Shown here piece by piece: positions 8,084 through 16,079 of a DNA stretch of 64,000 bases. Origin of the DNA: Bacillota bacterium (GTDB lineage Bacteria > Bacillota > UBA4882 > UBA8346); assembly GCA_023426245.1 (NCBI GenBank), contig JAFABB010000018.1, positions 72,883-136,882 on the forward strand. The letters are read 5' to 3'. A program made the position numbers and the translations under genes. The notes beneath the pieces were generated by a model, which was given only the letters and a program-made list of their open reading frames with translations, was not told the DNA's origin and did not search any database. Position 1 is the stretch's first letter. Each line of letters opens with the position of its first letter.

Positions 8084-9709
8084 ATGAAGCTATCTACCAA
8101 AGGCCGTTATGGTGTGAAGGCCATGGTGGACTTGGCCATAAACTATGGCGGAGAACCGGTTCCCATGAAGTCGGTGGCTGAAAGGCAAAATATATCGGAA
8201 CAGTATTTGGAGCAACTTTTTTCTCAGCTTCGTAAAGCGGGCCTTATTCAAAGCGTCCGCGGCGCCTTGGGCGGTTACGTATTGAGCAGGCCTCCGGCTG
8301 AGATTTCGGTAAACGATATCATGAGCGTGCTTGAGGGTTCGGTGGAGATTTCCGATTGCATTGATGAAACCAACTGTAGCAATATGGATTGTTGCGCCAC
8401 CCGGCTCTTGTGGGTACGGATGAAGGAAAGCATCGATCAGGTGTTGATATCGACGACTCTGGCAGATATGGTTGATGATTACGAAAGATTGAAAGAGAAT
8501 CGAGAGGGTATAAAAATGGATAAAAACAAAGTATATATGGACTATGCCGCAACCACTTATATTAAACCGGAAGTTGTTGCGGAGATGGCGCCTTTTACCC
8601 AGGAATATTTCGGGAATCCGTCTTCGATTTACTCCCTGTCCCGCGAGACTCAAATGGGGATTGATAAAGCCCGTGAAAGGGTTGCCAAGGTTTTGAATGC
8701 GGGAAAGGATGAGATTTATTTTACCGGCGGTGGTTCGGAGGCTGATAATTGGGCCTTAAAGGGTGTCGCTTTTGCCCACAAACAACGCGGTAATCACATC
8801 ATTACCACCAAGATTGAACATCATGCCATATTGCATGCTTGTGAATTTTTAGCCAAAAACGGCTTTGAAATTACTTACTTACCGGTCGATTCATACGGTT
8901 TTGTCGACCCGGAAGAATTAAAACGGGCCATTACCGATAAAACCATTTTGGTATCCGTCATGTTTGCCAACAACGAAATCGGTACCATCGAACCGATTAA
9001 GGAAATCGGAGCGATTTGCCGGGAAAGAAAAATCCTCTTCCATACGGATGCGGTCCAGGCTGTGGGCCATGTCCCGATTGACGTCAAGGATATGAATATC
9101 GATTTATTATCCCTGGCCGCTCATAAGTTTTATGGACCCAAGGGCGTTGGGGCACTCTATATTCGCAAGGGAGTTAAGATTGAAAACTTAATTCACGGCG
9201 GAGGACAGGAACGGGGACGCAGAGCCGGAACGGAGAATATCGCCGGAATCGTCGGCCTTGGTAAAGCGATTGAACTGGCAAATTCCGAGATGGCAGAGGA
9301 GGATAAAAAGCTTTTACGGTTAAAGGAAAAGCTGGTGAATGGTCTCTTACAAATACCTTATACCAAACTCAATGGTCCAACCGATGAACGCCGGCTTTCG
9401 GGTAATGTCAATGTTTGTTTCCACTTTATTGAAGGAGAGTCCATCCTATTACTTCTGGACAGTATGGGTATCTGCGCATCCAGCGGCAGCGCTTGTACAT
9501 CGGGTTCCTTAGACCCTTCCCATGTACTGGTGGCAATTGGTGTGCCGGTTGAAATTGTTCACGGTTCATTACGGCTGACGATGGGCAGCGCGACCACGGA
9601 AGAAGACGTGGACCGGGTTCTGGAAGTATTGCCGGGTATTGTGGAACGGTTGCGGGGTATGTCGCCATTATGGCGGGAACATCAAAATAAGGAGATGATT
9701 GCACGATGA
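8084..9709 (+). CDS. Fusion of IscR-type Rrf2 regulator and NifS/IscS cysteine desulfurase
   Basis: One uninterrupted frame of 541 codons joins two normally separate proteins. Residues 1-144 are an Rrf2 regulator: MKLSTKGRYG start, winged helix and the cysteine cluster CIDETNCSNMDCC that would hold a [2Fe-2S] cluster as in IscR. Residues 145-541 are a complete desulfurase: MDYAATT, EADNWALKG, the PLP lysine in SLAAHKFYGPKG and the catalytic cysteine in CASSGSACTSGS. It removes sulfur from cysteine for Fe-S assembly on the scaffold encoded next. The start at 8084 has GGGAG upstream. An ATG at 8516 (residue 145) with GAGAGGG 7 bases before it could also yield free desulfurase. No frameshift or missing base is needed for the fusion; it looks genuine. 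Confidence 0.9.
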   Translation: MKLSTKGRYGVKAMVDLAINYGGEPVPMKSVAERQNISEQYLEQLFSQLRKAGLIQSVRGALGGYVLSRPPAEISVNDIMSVLEGSVEISDCIDETNCSNMDCCATRLLWVRMKESIDQVLISTTLADMVDDYERLKENREGIKMDKNKVYMDYAATTYIKPEVVAEMAPFTQEYFGNPSSIYSLSRETQMGIDKARERVAKVLNAGKDEIYFTGGGSEADNWALKGVAFAHKQRGNHIITTKIEHHAILHACEFLAKNGFEITYLPVDSYGFVDPEELKRAITDKTILVSVMFANNEIGTIEPIKEIGAICRERKILFHTDAVQAVGHVPIDVKDMNIDLLSLAAHKFYGPKGVGALYIRKGVKIENLIHGGGQERGRRAGTENIAGIVGLGKAIELANSEMAEEDKKLLRLKEKLVNGLLQIPYTKLNGPTDERRLSGNVNVCFHFIEGESILLLLDSMGICASSGSACTSGSLDPSHVLVAIGVPVEIVHGSLRLTMGSATTEEDVDRVLEVLPGIVERLRGMSPLWREHQNKEMIAR

Positions 9710-10134
9710 TGTACAGCGAAAAGGTCATGGAACATTTTATGAATCCAAGAAATGTTGGGGAAATATCTGATGCCAACGGAATCGGGGAAGTGGGAAACCC
9801 GGTTTGCGGTGATATCATGAAAATTTTTTTGAAAATAAAAGATAACCGGATTGAAGATGTTAAGTTTAAAACCTTCGGATGCGGTTCGGCCATTGCCTCG
9901 TCAAGCATGGCCACGGAATTAATTAAGGGTAAGACCCTTGAGGAAGCTTGGGAATTGACCAATAAAGCGGTTGCTGAAGCATTGGACGGGCTACCGCCTG
10001 TCAAGATGCACTGTTCGGTCCTGGCTGAAGATGCCGTTCACAAGGCTATCAACAATTACCGGACTTCAGTTGGCCTTGAACCGTGGGATTTCAAAGAGCA
10101 CGAAGATATTCACGAAAAGGTTCATGGTGAGTGA
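9706..10134 (+). CDS. Fe-S cluster assembly scaffold (IscU/NifU N-domain type)
   Basis: A 142-residue scaffold that accepts sulfur from the desulfurase and iron to build [2Fe-2S]/[4Fe-4S] clusters. The three conserved cysteines are visible in GNPVCGD (about residue 35), FGCGSAIA (about residue 65) and KMHCSVLA (about residue 104). The aspartate of CGD is also kept. Compared with IscU it has a slightly extended C-terminus (EPWDFKEHEDIHEKVHGE), as in clostridial NifU-like proteins. It overlaps the fusion gene by 4 bases (ATGA), so the two are translationally coupled. Two adjacent ATGs (9706, 9709) are possible starts. Confidence 0.92.
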   Translation: MMYSEKVMEHFMNPRNVGEISDANGIGEVGNPVCGDIMKIFLKIKDNRIEDVKFKTFGCGSAIASSSMATELIKGKTLEEAWELTNKAVAEALDGLPPVKMHCSVLAEDAVHKAINNYRTSVGLEPWDFKEHEDIHEKVHGE

Positions 10135-10167
10135 GTCTTAAAACGAATAACCTCCCGCCAAGGCGTT

Positions 10168-10307
10168 GGGGCTGTCTCAAAAGAAAATTCGCGCCCACGG
10201 GCATGATAAAGCTCGTACATGCGAGAAATACAATATGGAAACAAACTGATTCGAAGAAGTCTATAGGATATTTTTTATTGATGTTTTAATATTTTTTGGA
10301 CAGCCCC
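10168..10307 (+). mobile_element. MITE-like element with about 20-bp terminal inverted repeats
   Basis: The left end GGGGCTGTCTCAAAAGAAAA and the right end, read in reverse complement as GGGGCTGTCCAAAAAATATT, match over about 20 bases with one insertion and few mismatches; 100 bases of AT-rich sequence without an ORF lie between. The GGGGCTGTC(T)CAAAA end resembles termini of IS1182/IS5-type insertion sequences. No transposase remains and no target duplication is obvious. It could alternatively act as a long-range terminator-like fold. Confidence 0.5.
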
Positions 10308-10430
10308 GCAGGCGCAGAGAAAAGGCGGATATGGGGGGTTCATCGATGCTCTACCTTATGCCTGCGCCATCTTGATGACGACGTTTTGCATGAGAATAAA
10401 ACGGAATAGTTTGATCCTTCCGGCTACTTC

Positions 10431-10841
10431 TTAATGAATATCCCGCTCATTGAGATATGTCGCATACTTTTTATCGGTCTGCATAATATGGTTGATGAGC
10501 CAATTTTTTAAGAAATCAAGCATCTCATCGTTTAGCGACATATTATCGGCGTGAAACTCTTGAATAAAATTATTGACTTTTATAACAAAATTGGCATGTT
10601 CATTTTTTTGGGTTTCTACTTCAGGATAATTGTTTTCTCGTAACACCATGATTTCATCGGCAAAATGATTTTTGGTATAGTCACTCAGCTGGGTAAGGAT
10701 ATTTAAAATGACTCCTTTTCCGGCATGATTCTTTTTGGCATCAAAAACTTCGTTGATGATTTCAACTAATTTTTGGTGCTGTTCGTCAAATTTCCGGACA
10801 TTAACGGTATACTTATCTTGCTGCCATTTAATATATTCCAT
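10431..10841 (-). CDS. Bacteriohemerythrin
   Basis: A soluble 136-residue four-helix protein that binds O2 at a di-iron site. The family motifs are in order: EQHQKLVEIIN (first helix, His-x3-E-type ligands), NHFADEI (second), NEHANFV (third) and NHIMQTDKKYATYL (C-terminal helix, matching the family's HI...D..Y ending). Length is typical. In anaerobes it serves oxygen sensing, storage or delivery, for instance to flavodiiron proteins such as the one at 13284. It is a lone gene on the minus strand between plus-strand genes; the ATG has AGGTG upstream. Confidence 0.93.
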   Translation of the reverse strand: MEYIKWQQDKYTVNVRKFDEQHQKLVEIINEVFDAKKNHAGKGVILNILTQLSDYTKNHFADEIMVLRENNYPEVETQKNEHANFVIKVNNFIQEFHADNMSLNDEMLDFLKNWLINHIMQTDKKYATYLNERDIH

Positions 10842-11001
10842 TTTTCACCTGCCGATGAGTGGTTGGTAAATATTTCTTCATGCTACTTTATTCTTCTTTA
10901 GGGCGAAAACCTCCTTCTTTTTCATTCCTAAATAAAACAACCAACAATATTATTTAAATCCCTGTCGGGAATTCATGTTTCTGCAGAAAAAACATAAAAA
11001 C

Positions 11002-11211
11002 GAGGGGAGAAATGATTTTACGGACCAGCAAAACAATATTGTGAATGGGAGAAATCATTTTGTTCCTCGGAAAAACAATATTGCAGATGGGAGAGATGAT
11101 TCTGCGGATCGGCCAGACGATTTTGTTGATGGGAAAAACCATTTTGCAAATCAGTAAAATAACATTGCGGATGGGAGAAACGATTTTGTCGCTCTGCAAA
11201 GTCATTTTACA
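11002..11211 (+). repeat. Array of ten degenerate 21-bp tandem repeats
   Basis: Ten consecutive 21-base units begin at 11002, 11023, 11044, 11065, 11086, 11107, 11128, 11149, 11170 and 11191. Units alternate between a GATGGGAGAAAYGATTTT type and a more diverged GATCRGNAAAACAATATT type. Because 21 is a multiple of three and the unit lacks stops, several frames stay open on both strands and read as heptapeptide repeats (for example MGETIL-x, or PIRNIV-x on the minus strand). I therefore do not call a gene here. The rest of 10842-11445 shows no gene. Confidence 0.85.
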
Positions 11212-11445
11212 GATGCTCCTAAACAACCGGATGGTTTATCGAAATGGGATCGGAAAACACCAAAACGAGTGAAAACCCCAATTTCCACAGAGGACCTAGC
11301 AAGCAAGGAGAAGAGCGAAAACCGGCTAAGAAATCCGAGATTTTAATCTTTTCTCGCGCGCGCACCTTTTCCATGGACACTGGATACTTTTTTATCATGT
11401 TGTGATGGGGGATATGGGGGGTTCTTGAATATAAGAAAGAATAGG

Positions 11446-11676
11446 ATGGAATATTTTGCTATCCTTTTTTTATACATTATATTATACATGATCTTACAAA
11501 TCTTAGCAATCCTTCCATGGATATATATTGTGAAGACCAATACGGGATTTGGATTTGAGTGGAATGAGGATAGGAGAAAATATTTCAACGCTAAAAAAAG
11601 GATCAATATTTGGAGAAATACCCGCTCATTCAAAAGTTGTTTTACATTTTTCGATGATAATCGAATATGTGGTTGA
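11446..11676 (+). CDS. Possible small membrane protein, unknown
   Basis: A 76-codon frame with a long hydrophobic segment at residues 3-31 (IYIVKT follows) and a basic, aromatic C-terminal tail (FNAKKRINIWRNTRSFK). A TTG at 11425 is an alternative start; neither has a good ribosome-binding site (AGAATAGG overlaps the start). It resembles nothing I recognise and lies next to the 21-bp array in AT-rich DNA, so it may be a chance ORF. An overlapping minus-strand frame (11343-11633) is equally open. Confidence 0.22.
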   Translation: MEYFAILFLYIILYMILQILAILPWIYIVKTNTGFGFEWNEDRRKYFNAKKRINIWRNTRSFKSCFTFFDDNRICG

Positions 11677-11738
11677 AAAATAACATGGATTAATATATAA
11701 TTATATTAATAATTTATATAATTGATTAAGGTGAGCGC

Positions 11739-12404
11739 ATGTTAAATCTTCAACCGATCCATCAAGCCATTATCGAACTTCAAAACGAATTTCAACAAAA
11801 TCCTTCTTTGTTCTTTACGGAACAGGATTTAGCCGGCCGATGTTACGCCCTTGTCCAAAACGCCCTGCAATATAGGACTGTTACCGGTAAAGACAACCGA
11901 TTGTTTCATTTGGTCCATCTTGACTATCCGACGCCATTCCGCTGCGATACGGCCAATAAAGAATGCGATTATAAAAACGAGGATGACCCCACACCCAATG
12001 GAAATAAGTATCAGCGCGGTCATTATGATTTGGTTGTTTTGAATCCGGCTTTTCTGAAAGAATCCACTTACGAACTGGCAAAAGGCCAAACCTATGAACT
12101 ATTGAGACGGGAGCTGCCGGCGATACTTTATCAAACCCAGGAACCGGTAATTTTGTTGGGACTGGAATTTGAGCTTAACCGGGTTCCCTTTTCATCCCAA
12201 CAGCAAGCTCGAAATTGGTGTGACTGGGTACTTCGGAATTATCAAAAGCTATTAAACTCGGAGACCTGGGAGTATATGCCCTTTATGAAAGAATATCGAA
12301 TGTTGGTATTCGATGGAGCTGGAGAGAGTGAATATGCTGAATTTTTAAAAAAGGCATTTCAAAGCTATGAGGGGTTAGAATATATATCTATAGGCTCAGC
12401 TTAA
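11739..12404 (+). CDS. Conserved-looking protein of unknown function, possible nuclease-like fold
   Basis: A soluble protein of 221 residues, not recognised. It has no signal or membrane segment. Acidic and aromatic residues are arranged as EQDLAGRCYALV (about residue 28), HLVHLDYPTPF, GHYDLVVLNPAF (about residue 95) and VILLGLEFELN (about residue 138). An acidic residue in an early helix, an aspartate in a strand and E-x-E/K in the next strand recalls PD-(D/E)xK nuclease-like folds, but the final lysine is missing; this is inference only. The ATG at 11739 follows AAGGTGAG. It precedes the ferritin-like gene by 54 bases and might share its transcript. A very AT-rich stretch upstream (11680-11725) probably holds the promoter. 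Confidence 0.7.
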   Translation: MLNLQPIHQAIIELQNEFQQNPSLFFTEQDLAGRCYALVQNALQYRTVTGKDNRLFHLVHLDYPTPFRCDTANKECDYKNEDDPTPNGNKYQRGHYDLVVLNPAFLKESTYELAKGQTYELLRRELPAILYQTQEPVILLGLEFELNRVPFSSQQQARNWCDWVLRNYQKLLNSETWEYMPFMKEYRMLVFDGAGESEYAEFLKKAFQSYEGLEYISIGSA

Positions 12405-12458
12405 GAACGATCCGGAATTCTTACAAAGGGTAATTAAAAACTAAGGAGGTTTTTTAAT

Positions 12459-12941
12459 ATGAATGCTTTAGAACTGGCAATGAAAATGGAGCAAGACGGT
12501 GAGAGCTTTTACCGGGAATTGGCTGAAAAAGCAACAACCCCCGGTTTCCAGGAGATCTTTACTCAACTGGCCAATGACGAAGTTAAGCATTATCAGCTGT
12601 TTAAAAGCATGCACCAGGCTCAGGAATCCTTCAAAGCAACCTCGATCTTAAAATATGCCGGTGATATTTTCAAGCAGATGATTGCCAAGGACGAACTGAA
12701 GAATCTGGATACCACCCAATTGGAATTATATCAAAAGGCCATGGAACTGGAGAAAAAAAGCCAAGTTTTTTATCTGGCCCACGCCGGTGAAGGTGTGGAT
12801 AAAAATCAAAGGGAATTGTTTCAAAAAATTGCCGCTGAAGAAGAAAAACATTATTTTTTGCTTCATAATATTTATGAATTGGTTTTGCGGCCGCAGACTT
12901 GGGTTGAAAACGGAGAGTTTGTCCATTTGGATGAGTATTGA
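12459..12941 (+). CDS. Rubrerythrin-like ferritin-fold protein
   Basis: A 160-residue four-helix di-iron protein. The carboxylate and histidine ligands appear as two E-x(n)-E-x-x-H pairs: EQDGESFYRELA (helix 1), NDEVKHYQLF (helix 2), ELEKKSQVFYLAHA (helix 3) and AEEEKHYFLL (helix 4). It lacks the C-terminal rubredoxin domain of classical rubrerythrin, so it needs an outside electron donor, or acts in iron storage. Peroxide reduction or iron handling in an anaerobe fits the neighbouring hemerythrin and flavodiiron protein. The ATG has an excellent AAGGAGG upstream. Confidence 0.9.
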   Translation: MNALELAMKMEQDGESFYRELAEKATTPGFQEIFTQLANDEVKHYQLFKSMHQAQESFKATSILKYAGDIFKQMIAKDELKNLDTTQLELYQKAMELEKKSQVFYLAHAGEGVDKNQRELFQKIAAEEEKHYFLLHNIYELVLRPQTWVENGEFVHLDEY

Positions 12942-13000
12942 TCTTTAAGCAATCGCTCCGAAAGAGGTAATCCCCATGACTTTGCAAGTATCAACATCTA

Positions 13001-13053
13001 CCCGGCTTTCCGTAACTCCCTCAGGAACCGGAACCTAGCCGGGATGATGTTTT
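13001..13053 (+). terminator. Terminator after the ferritin-like gene
   Basis: CCCGGCT/AGCCGGG encloses TTCCG/CGGAA, then ATGATG and seven T. The remainder of the 342-base gap (12942-13283) shows no gene; an AT-rich promoter-like stretch lies at about 13205-13250. Confidence 0.65.
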
Positions 13054-13283
13054 TTTATCCGCAGATTACGGGAAGTCGGCAAGAACACCTGTATTAGCTG
13101 TTCAGCTCATCCAACAACAGAAGAACCGGCATGTAACGTCATGAAGGCATCCCGCTATTCCATCTGAAAAATCTGTTAAATCTACAGACAAGCCTTGGAA
13201 AAATCTGCTGATTGTGTTACAATTACCAATTAAAACAATGTTTTGTACTGTAGAGTCGGATAAGATATTAAGGAGGGACTGTC

Positions 13284-14501
13284 ATGCACTGTGTACAAGA
13301 AGTTACATCCCAAATATTTTGGGTGGGCGGCAGTGACCGGAGACTGGAAAGATTTGAGAACATGTTTCCCTTACCCAATGGAGTCGCATATAATTCCTAT
13401 GTAATCCTGGATCAAAAAACAGCGCTTATGGATACGGTGGATAGCGCCATCAGCGCGCTGTTTCTGGAAAATATAACCCATGTGCTCAATGGACGCCAGC
13501 TTGATTATTTAGTGATAAACCATGTGGAACCCGATCATTGCGCCAATATCGAAGAATTGGTCCGGCGGTATCCGGGTGTCAAAATAGTCGGGAATAAGAA
13601 AACCCATCAGTTTATTGAACAGTTTTATCAATGTCCTCTCAAAAACAATTTTTATGCCGTTGAAGAAGGCGATGAACTTAACTTAGGCCGCCATACCTTG
13701 AAATTTTATTTCGCGCCCATGGTTCATTGGCCGGAAGTCATGCTCAGCTACGAAGGAACGGAGAAAATTCTTTTTTCCGCTGATGCTTTTGGAACCTTTG
13801 GCGCCATAAACGGAAATTTATTCAGTGATCAAAGCGACTTCGAAAATCTGTACCTGGAGGAAGCCCGGCGCTATTACGCCAACATCGTCGGTAAATATGG
13901 TCTGCAAGTACAAGCCGCTCTGAAAAAATTGAGCGGGGCGGAGATCCGGATGATTTGCCCGTTGCATGGACCGGTATGGCGTTCTAATTTATCCTATATC
14001 CTGGACAAGTATGACCATTGGAGCAAATATCTTCCGGAAAAAAGCGGAGTCGTGCTGGCTTACGGATCGATGTACGGTAATACCGCTAATGTAATGAACC
14101 TGCTGGCAACCAAGTTATCTCAAAAAGGGGTTTCGGACATCCGGATGTACGATGTGTCGAAAACCCATCCGTCTTATATTATTGCCGATGCCTGGAAATA
14201 CAGCCATCTGGTGTTCGGCTCCCCCACGTATAATATGGGCTTATACTTTGTGATGGACGCTTTGCTCCGGGATATGGCCGGACTGCAATTGCAAAACCGT
14301 AAGGTAGCGTTAATCGGTAATTATACTTGGGCTCCTTCCGCGGTGATTAAAGCAATGCGCGGTTTATTGGAAAGCATGAAAAACATGGAGCTTATCGGGG
14401 AACCATTGGAAATTAATTCGGCGATGAAACCTGAGCAAGAGCCGGCTTTGGATGAACTGGCCGGGGCTATTGCCGCCTCAATAAAGAATTTCAATTCCTA
14501 G
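13284..14501 (+). CDS. Flavodiiron protein (A-type flavoprotein, FprA-like)
   Basis: A 405-residue cytoplasmic O2 or NO reductase that protects anaerobes. Residues 1-255 are a metallo-beta-lactamase-like di-iron domain. The HVEPDH motif (about residue 80) gives the H-x-E-x-D-H ligands; further ligands lie in MVHWPEVM and ICPLHGPVW. Residues 256-405 are a flavodoxin domain with the FMN loop YGSMYGNTANV and FGSPTYNMG. It has no rubredoxin or NADH-oxidoreductase extension, so it is a class A enzyme. AAGGAGGG precedes the ATG. It sits in a cluster with hemerythrin and rubrerythrin-like genes, probably serving oxygen removal. Confidence 0.95.
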   Translation: MHCVQEVTSQIFWVGGSDRRLERFENMFPLPNGVAYNSYVILDQKTALMDTVDSAISALFLENITHVLNGRQLDYLVINHVEPDHCANIEELVRRYPGVKIVGNKKTHQFIEQFYQCPLKNNFYAVEEGDELNLGRHTLKFYFAPMVHWPEVMLSYEGTEKILFSADAFGTFGAINGNLFSDQSDFENLYLEEARRYYANIVGKYGLQVQAALKKLSGAEIRMICPLHGPVWRSNLSYILDKYDHWSKYLPEKSGVVLAYGSMYGNTANVMNLLATKLSQKGVSDIRMYDVSKTHPSYIIADAWKYSHLVFGSPTYNMGLYFVMDALLRDMAGLQLQNRKVALIGNYTWAPSAVIKAMRGLLESMKNMELIGEPLEINSAMKPEQEPALDELAGAIAASIKNFNS

Positions 14502-14689
14502 TACCTGGAATGTGCCGGAACCATAGCGGAGCACTCTTGAACCGGTAATGATTTTACCGGTTTATTTTTTTAGTACCATGGGATGAACAATAGGAAAATC
14601 ACGGGAAAATAGAGAACTTAATCGTATAGAAATCGAGTTCATCTTCATAGCTTGAAAGATGAAATTTCATACCGGGGGGAAAGCGGAAA

Positions 14690-15097
14690 ATGGTTCAATC
14701 GATTATTCATATCGCTTTGGTTGTGAAAGATTATGACGAGGCCATCGAGTTTTATACGAAGAAACTTAATTTCACATTGATGGAAGATACCTACCAGCCC
14801 GAGCAGGACAAACGGTGGGTTGTGGTCTCACCCCCCGGATCGGTCGGCACAACGTTATTGCTCGCCAGAGCGTCCAAACCTGAACAGGAGCAGTTTATTG
14901 GCAATCAGGCCGGCGGGAGGGTTTTTCTCTTTCTGAATACGGATGATTTTTGGAGAGATTATCACGAGATGATCGCCAAGGGGATAGAATTTGTCAGGGA
15001 ACCCAAAGATCAGTCCTATGGAATGGTGGCCGTATTTAAAGATTTGTACGGCAATCTGTGGGACTTGGTCCAGCTGAAAGCCGAGATCACCCTCTGA
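14690..15097 (+). CDS. VOC-family protein (glyoxalase/bleomycin-resistance/dioxygenase fold)
   Basis: A single-module VOC protein of 135 residues built from two beta-alpha-beta-beta-beta units. The first unit opens with IIHIALVVKDYDEAIEFYTKKL, whose histidine is the usual first metal ligand. The second ends with VAVFKDLYGNLWDLVQ, a common DPxGNxW-type close. Such proteins include lyases, isomerases and drug-binding proteins, and the substrate is not predictable. The ATG at 14690 follows a GGGGGGAAAG-rich site. It is a lone gene, with a bidirectional terminator at 15225 behind it. Confidence 0.88.
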   Translation: MVQSIIHIALVVKDYDEAIEFYTKKLNFTLMEDTYQPEQDKRWVVVSPPGSVGTTLLLARASKPEQEQFIGNQAGGRVFLFLNTDDFWRDYHEMIAKGIEFVREPKDQSYGMVAVFKDLYGNLWDLVQLKAEITL

Positions 15098-15224
15098 TGG
15101 AACGATGGAGTATGGAGTAGTCTAAATAGTCAATTAAACAGTCAATATTCGAATTGCAATCCGCAAACAACCTCCTGAACATCACACACCCGGGATAAAG
15201 CCAATTTGTTTGAGTTTGGATATA

Positions 15225-15258
15225 AAAAACCCTTCGCTTTGCAAAACGAAGGGTTTTT
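15225..15258 (+). terminator. Bidirectional terminator
   Basis: AAAAACCCTTCG pairs perfectly with CGAAGGGTTTTT around a 10-base loop. It serves the plus-strand VOC gene and the minus-strand small ORF. Confidence 0.88.
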
Positions 15259-15273
15259 AAATTATTGGTAACT

Positions 15274-15471
15274 TTATTTTAAATTGGATTCCTTTGAAAT
15301 TGGACATTCCATAACAAAACACTCTTTTAATTTACATTTTGTAGAAAACAATCTGAAAATATGCGGACCATTTTTAGGCTTCAGTTTTCCATAATTCCCC
15401 TCAACCGTTTGGTAACAATCAAATGTTGGGGTTTGTATCGTTGAGGAATGAGCCAAAATTTTTTTATCCAT
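15274..15471 (-). CDS. Small cysteine-containing protein, unknown
   Basis: A 65-codon frame starting at the ATG whose complement is at 15469-15471, with a GGGGG-rich site 8-12 bases upstream. It contains four cysteines (positions 19, 46, 51 and 56, the last three closely spaced) and a basic centre (YGKLKPKNG). There is no signal peptide. It ends 16 bases before a bidirectional terminator, which supports transcription from this strand. It may be a small metal-binding or unknown protein; no family is recognised. Confidence 0.4.
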   Translation of the reverse strand: MDKKILAHSSTIQTPTFDCYQTVEGNYGKLKPKNGPHIFRLFSTKCKLKECFVMECPISKESNLK

Positions 15472-16079
15472 CTTGGTACGCCCCCTTCGCAATCTAAAAT
15501 CCCTAATTTTTAAATATTTTAATCGAAATCTGGAAAAATAAATTTATTTCTTGCTACAATTTAATATTAACATAGTTAATTATAATTGTCAAATCCCTCG
15601 ATATTTCTTGACTTACGATCGACTAAAATTGGGGTCTTGGACGGCTTTCAGACTTGCAATACAATTTCAACATTTTTTATTTTTGTAATAAATGCAATAA
15701 AATTTTTTAATATATTCATTTTGAATGTCTATCTGTTATCGTTTAATATTAGGGATTCGGACTTCCATACCTTTTTTGTGTTCATTTATAATTAATTATT
15801 TTATTTTTTAAGATAAAATGATAATATTTTCTGTTTTAACTAAAGAACTTGATATTTCTTGACGATTACATAAACATATTCCAAGTGATTTTGAGGTCAA
15901 AAATCGTCTCTTGAGAGGTGGATAAGTTAACCGGAATTGCATTGGGAAACCCCTGAGTTATCTGGGCTTAATGCTTAAATCTGGTTATTTATATATAAAA
16001 AGGGGAAGGAGGTGACATTTTTTAAGTAAGGTTCGGAGATGGATTTCACTAATAACAAAAAAAGTAGAGGTGTTACAAT
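15472..16079. other. AT-rich intergenic region with a 13-bp direct repeat
   Basis: About 600 bases without a convincing gene. GATATTTCTTGAC occurs at 15600-15612 and again at 15851-15863 in the same orientation, 251 bases apart. The second copy lies about 217 bases before the TRAP operon start and could be a regulator site. AAGGAGGTGACAT at about 16006 is an ideal ribosome-binding site, but only a stop codon follows it. Confidence 0.5.

Noticed and set aside
8084..8515. Separate iscR gene with its own stop codon
   Set aside because: No stop occurs before the desulfurase ATG at 8516; the frame is continuous, so I report a fusion.
10168..10307. Simple Rho-independent terminator for the Fe-S operon
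   Set aside because: The inverted ends are 100 bases apart and extend over about 20 bp without a T-run after the right arm, which fits a MITE better.
10954..11272. Three overlapping ORFs (two plus, one minus) through the 21-bp array, reading as heptapeptide repeats
   Set aside because: The repeat unit has no stop codon and a length divisible by three, so several frames are open by construction; none has a convincing start region or non-repetitive domain.
11343..11633. Minus-strand ORF of 96 codons with hydrophobic start
   Set aside because: Overlaps an equally weak plus-strand frame, lacks a ribosome-binding site and matches nothing recognised.
15586..15795. ORF of 69 codons rich in Phe and Ile
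   Set aside because: AT-rich chance frame without a ribosome-binding site in a featureless intergenic region.
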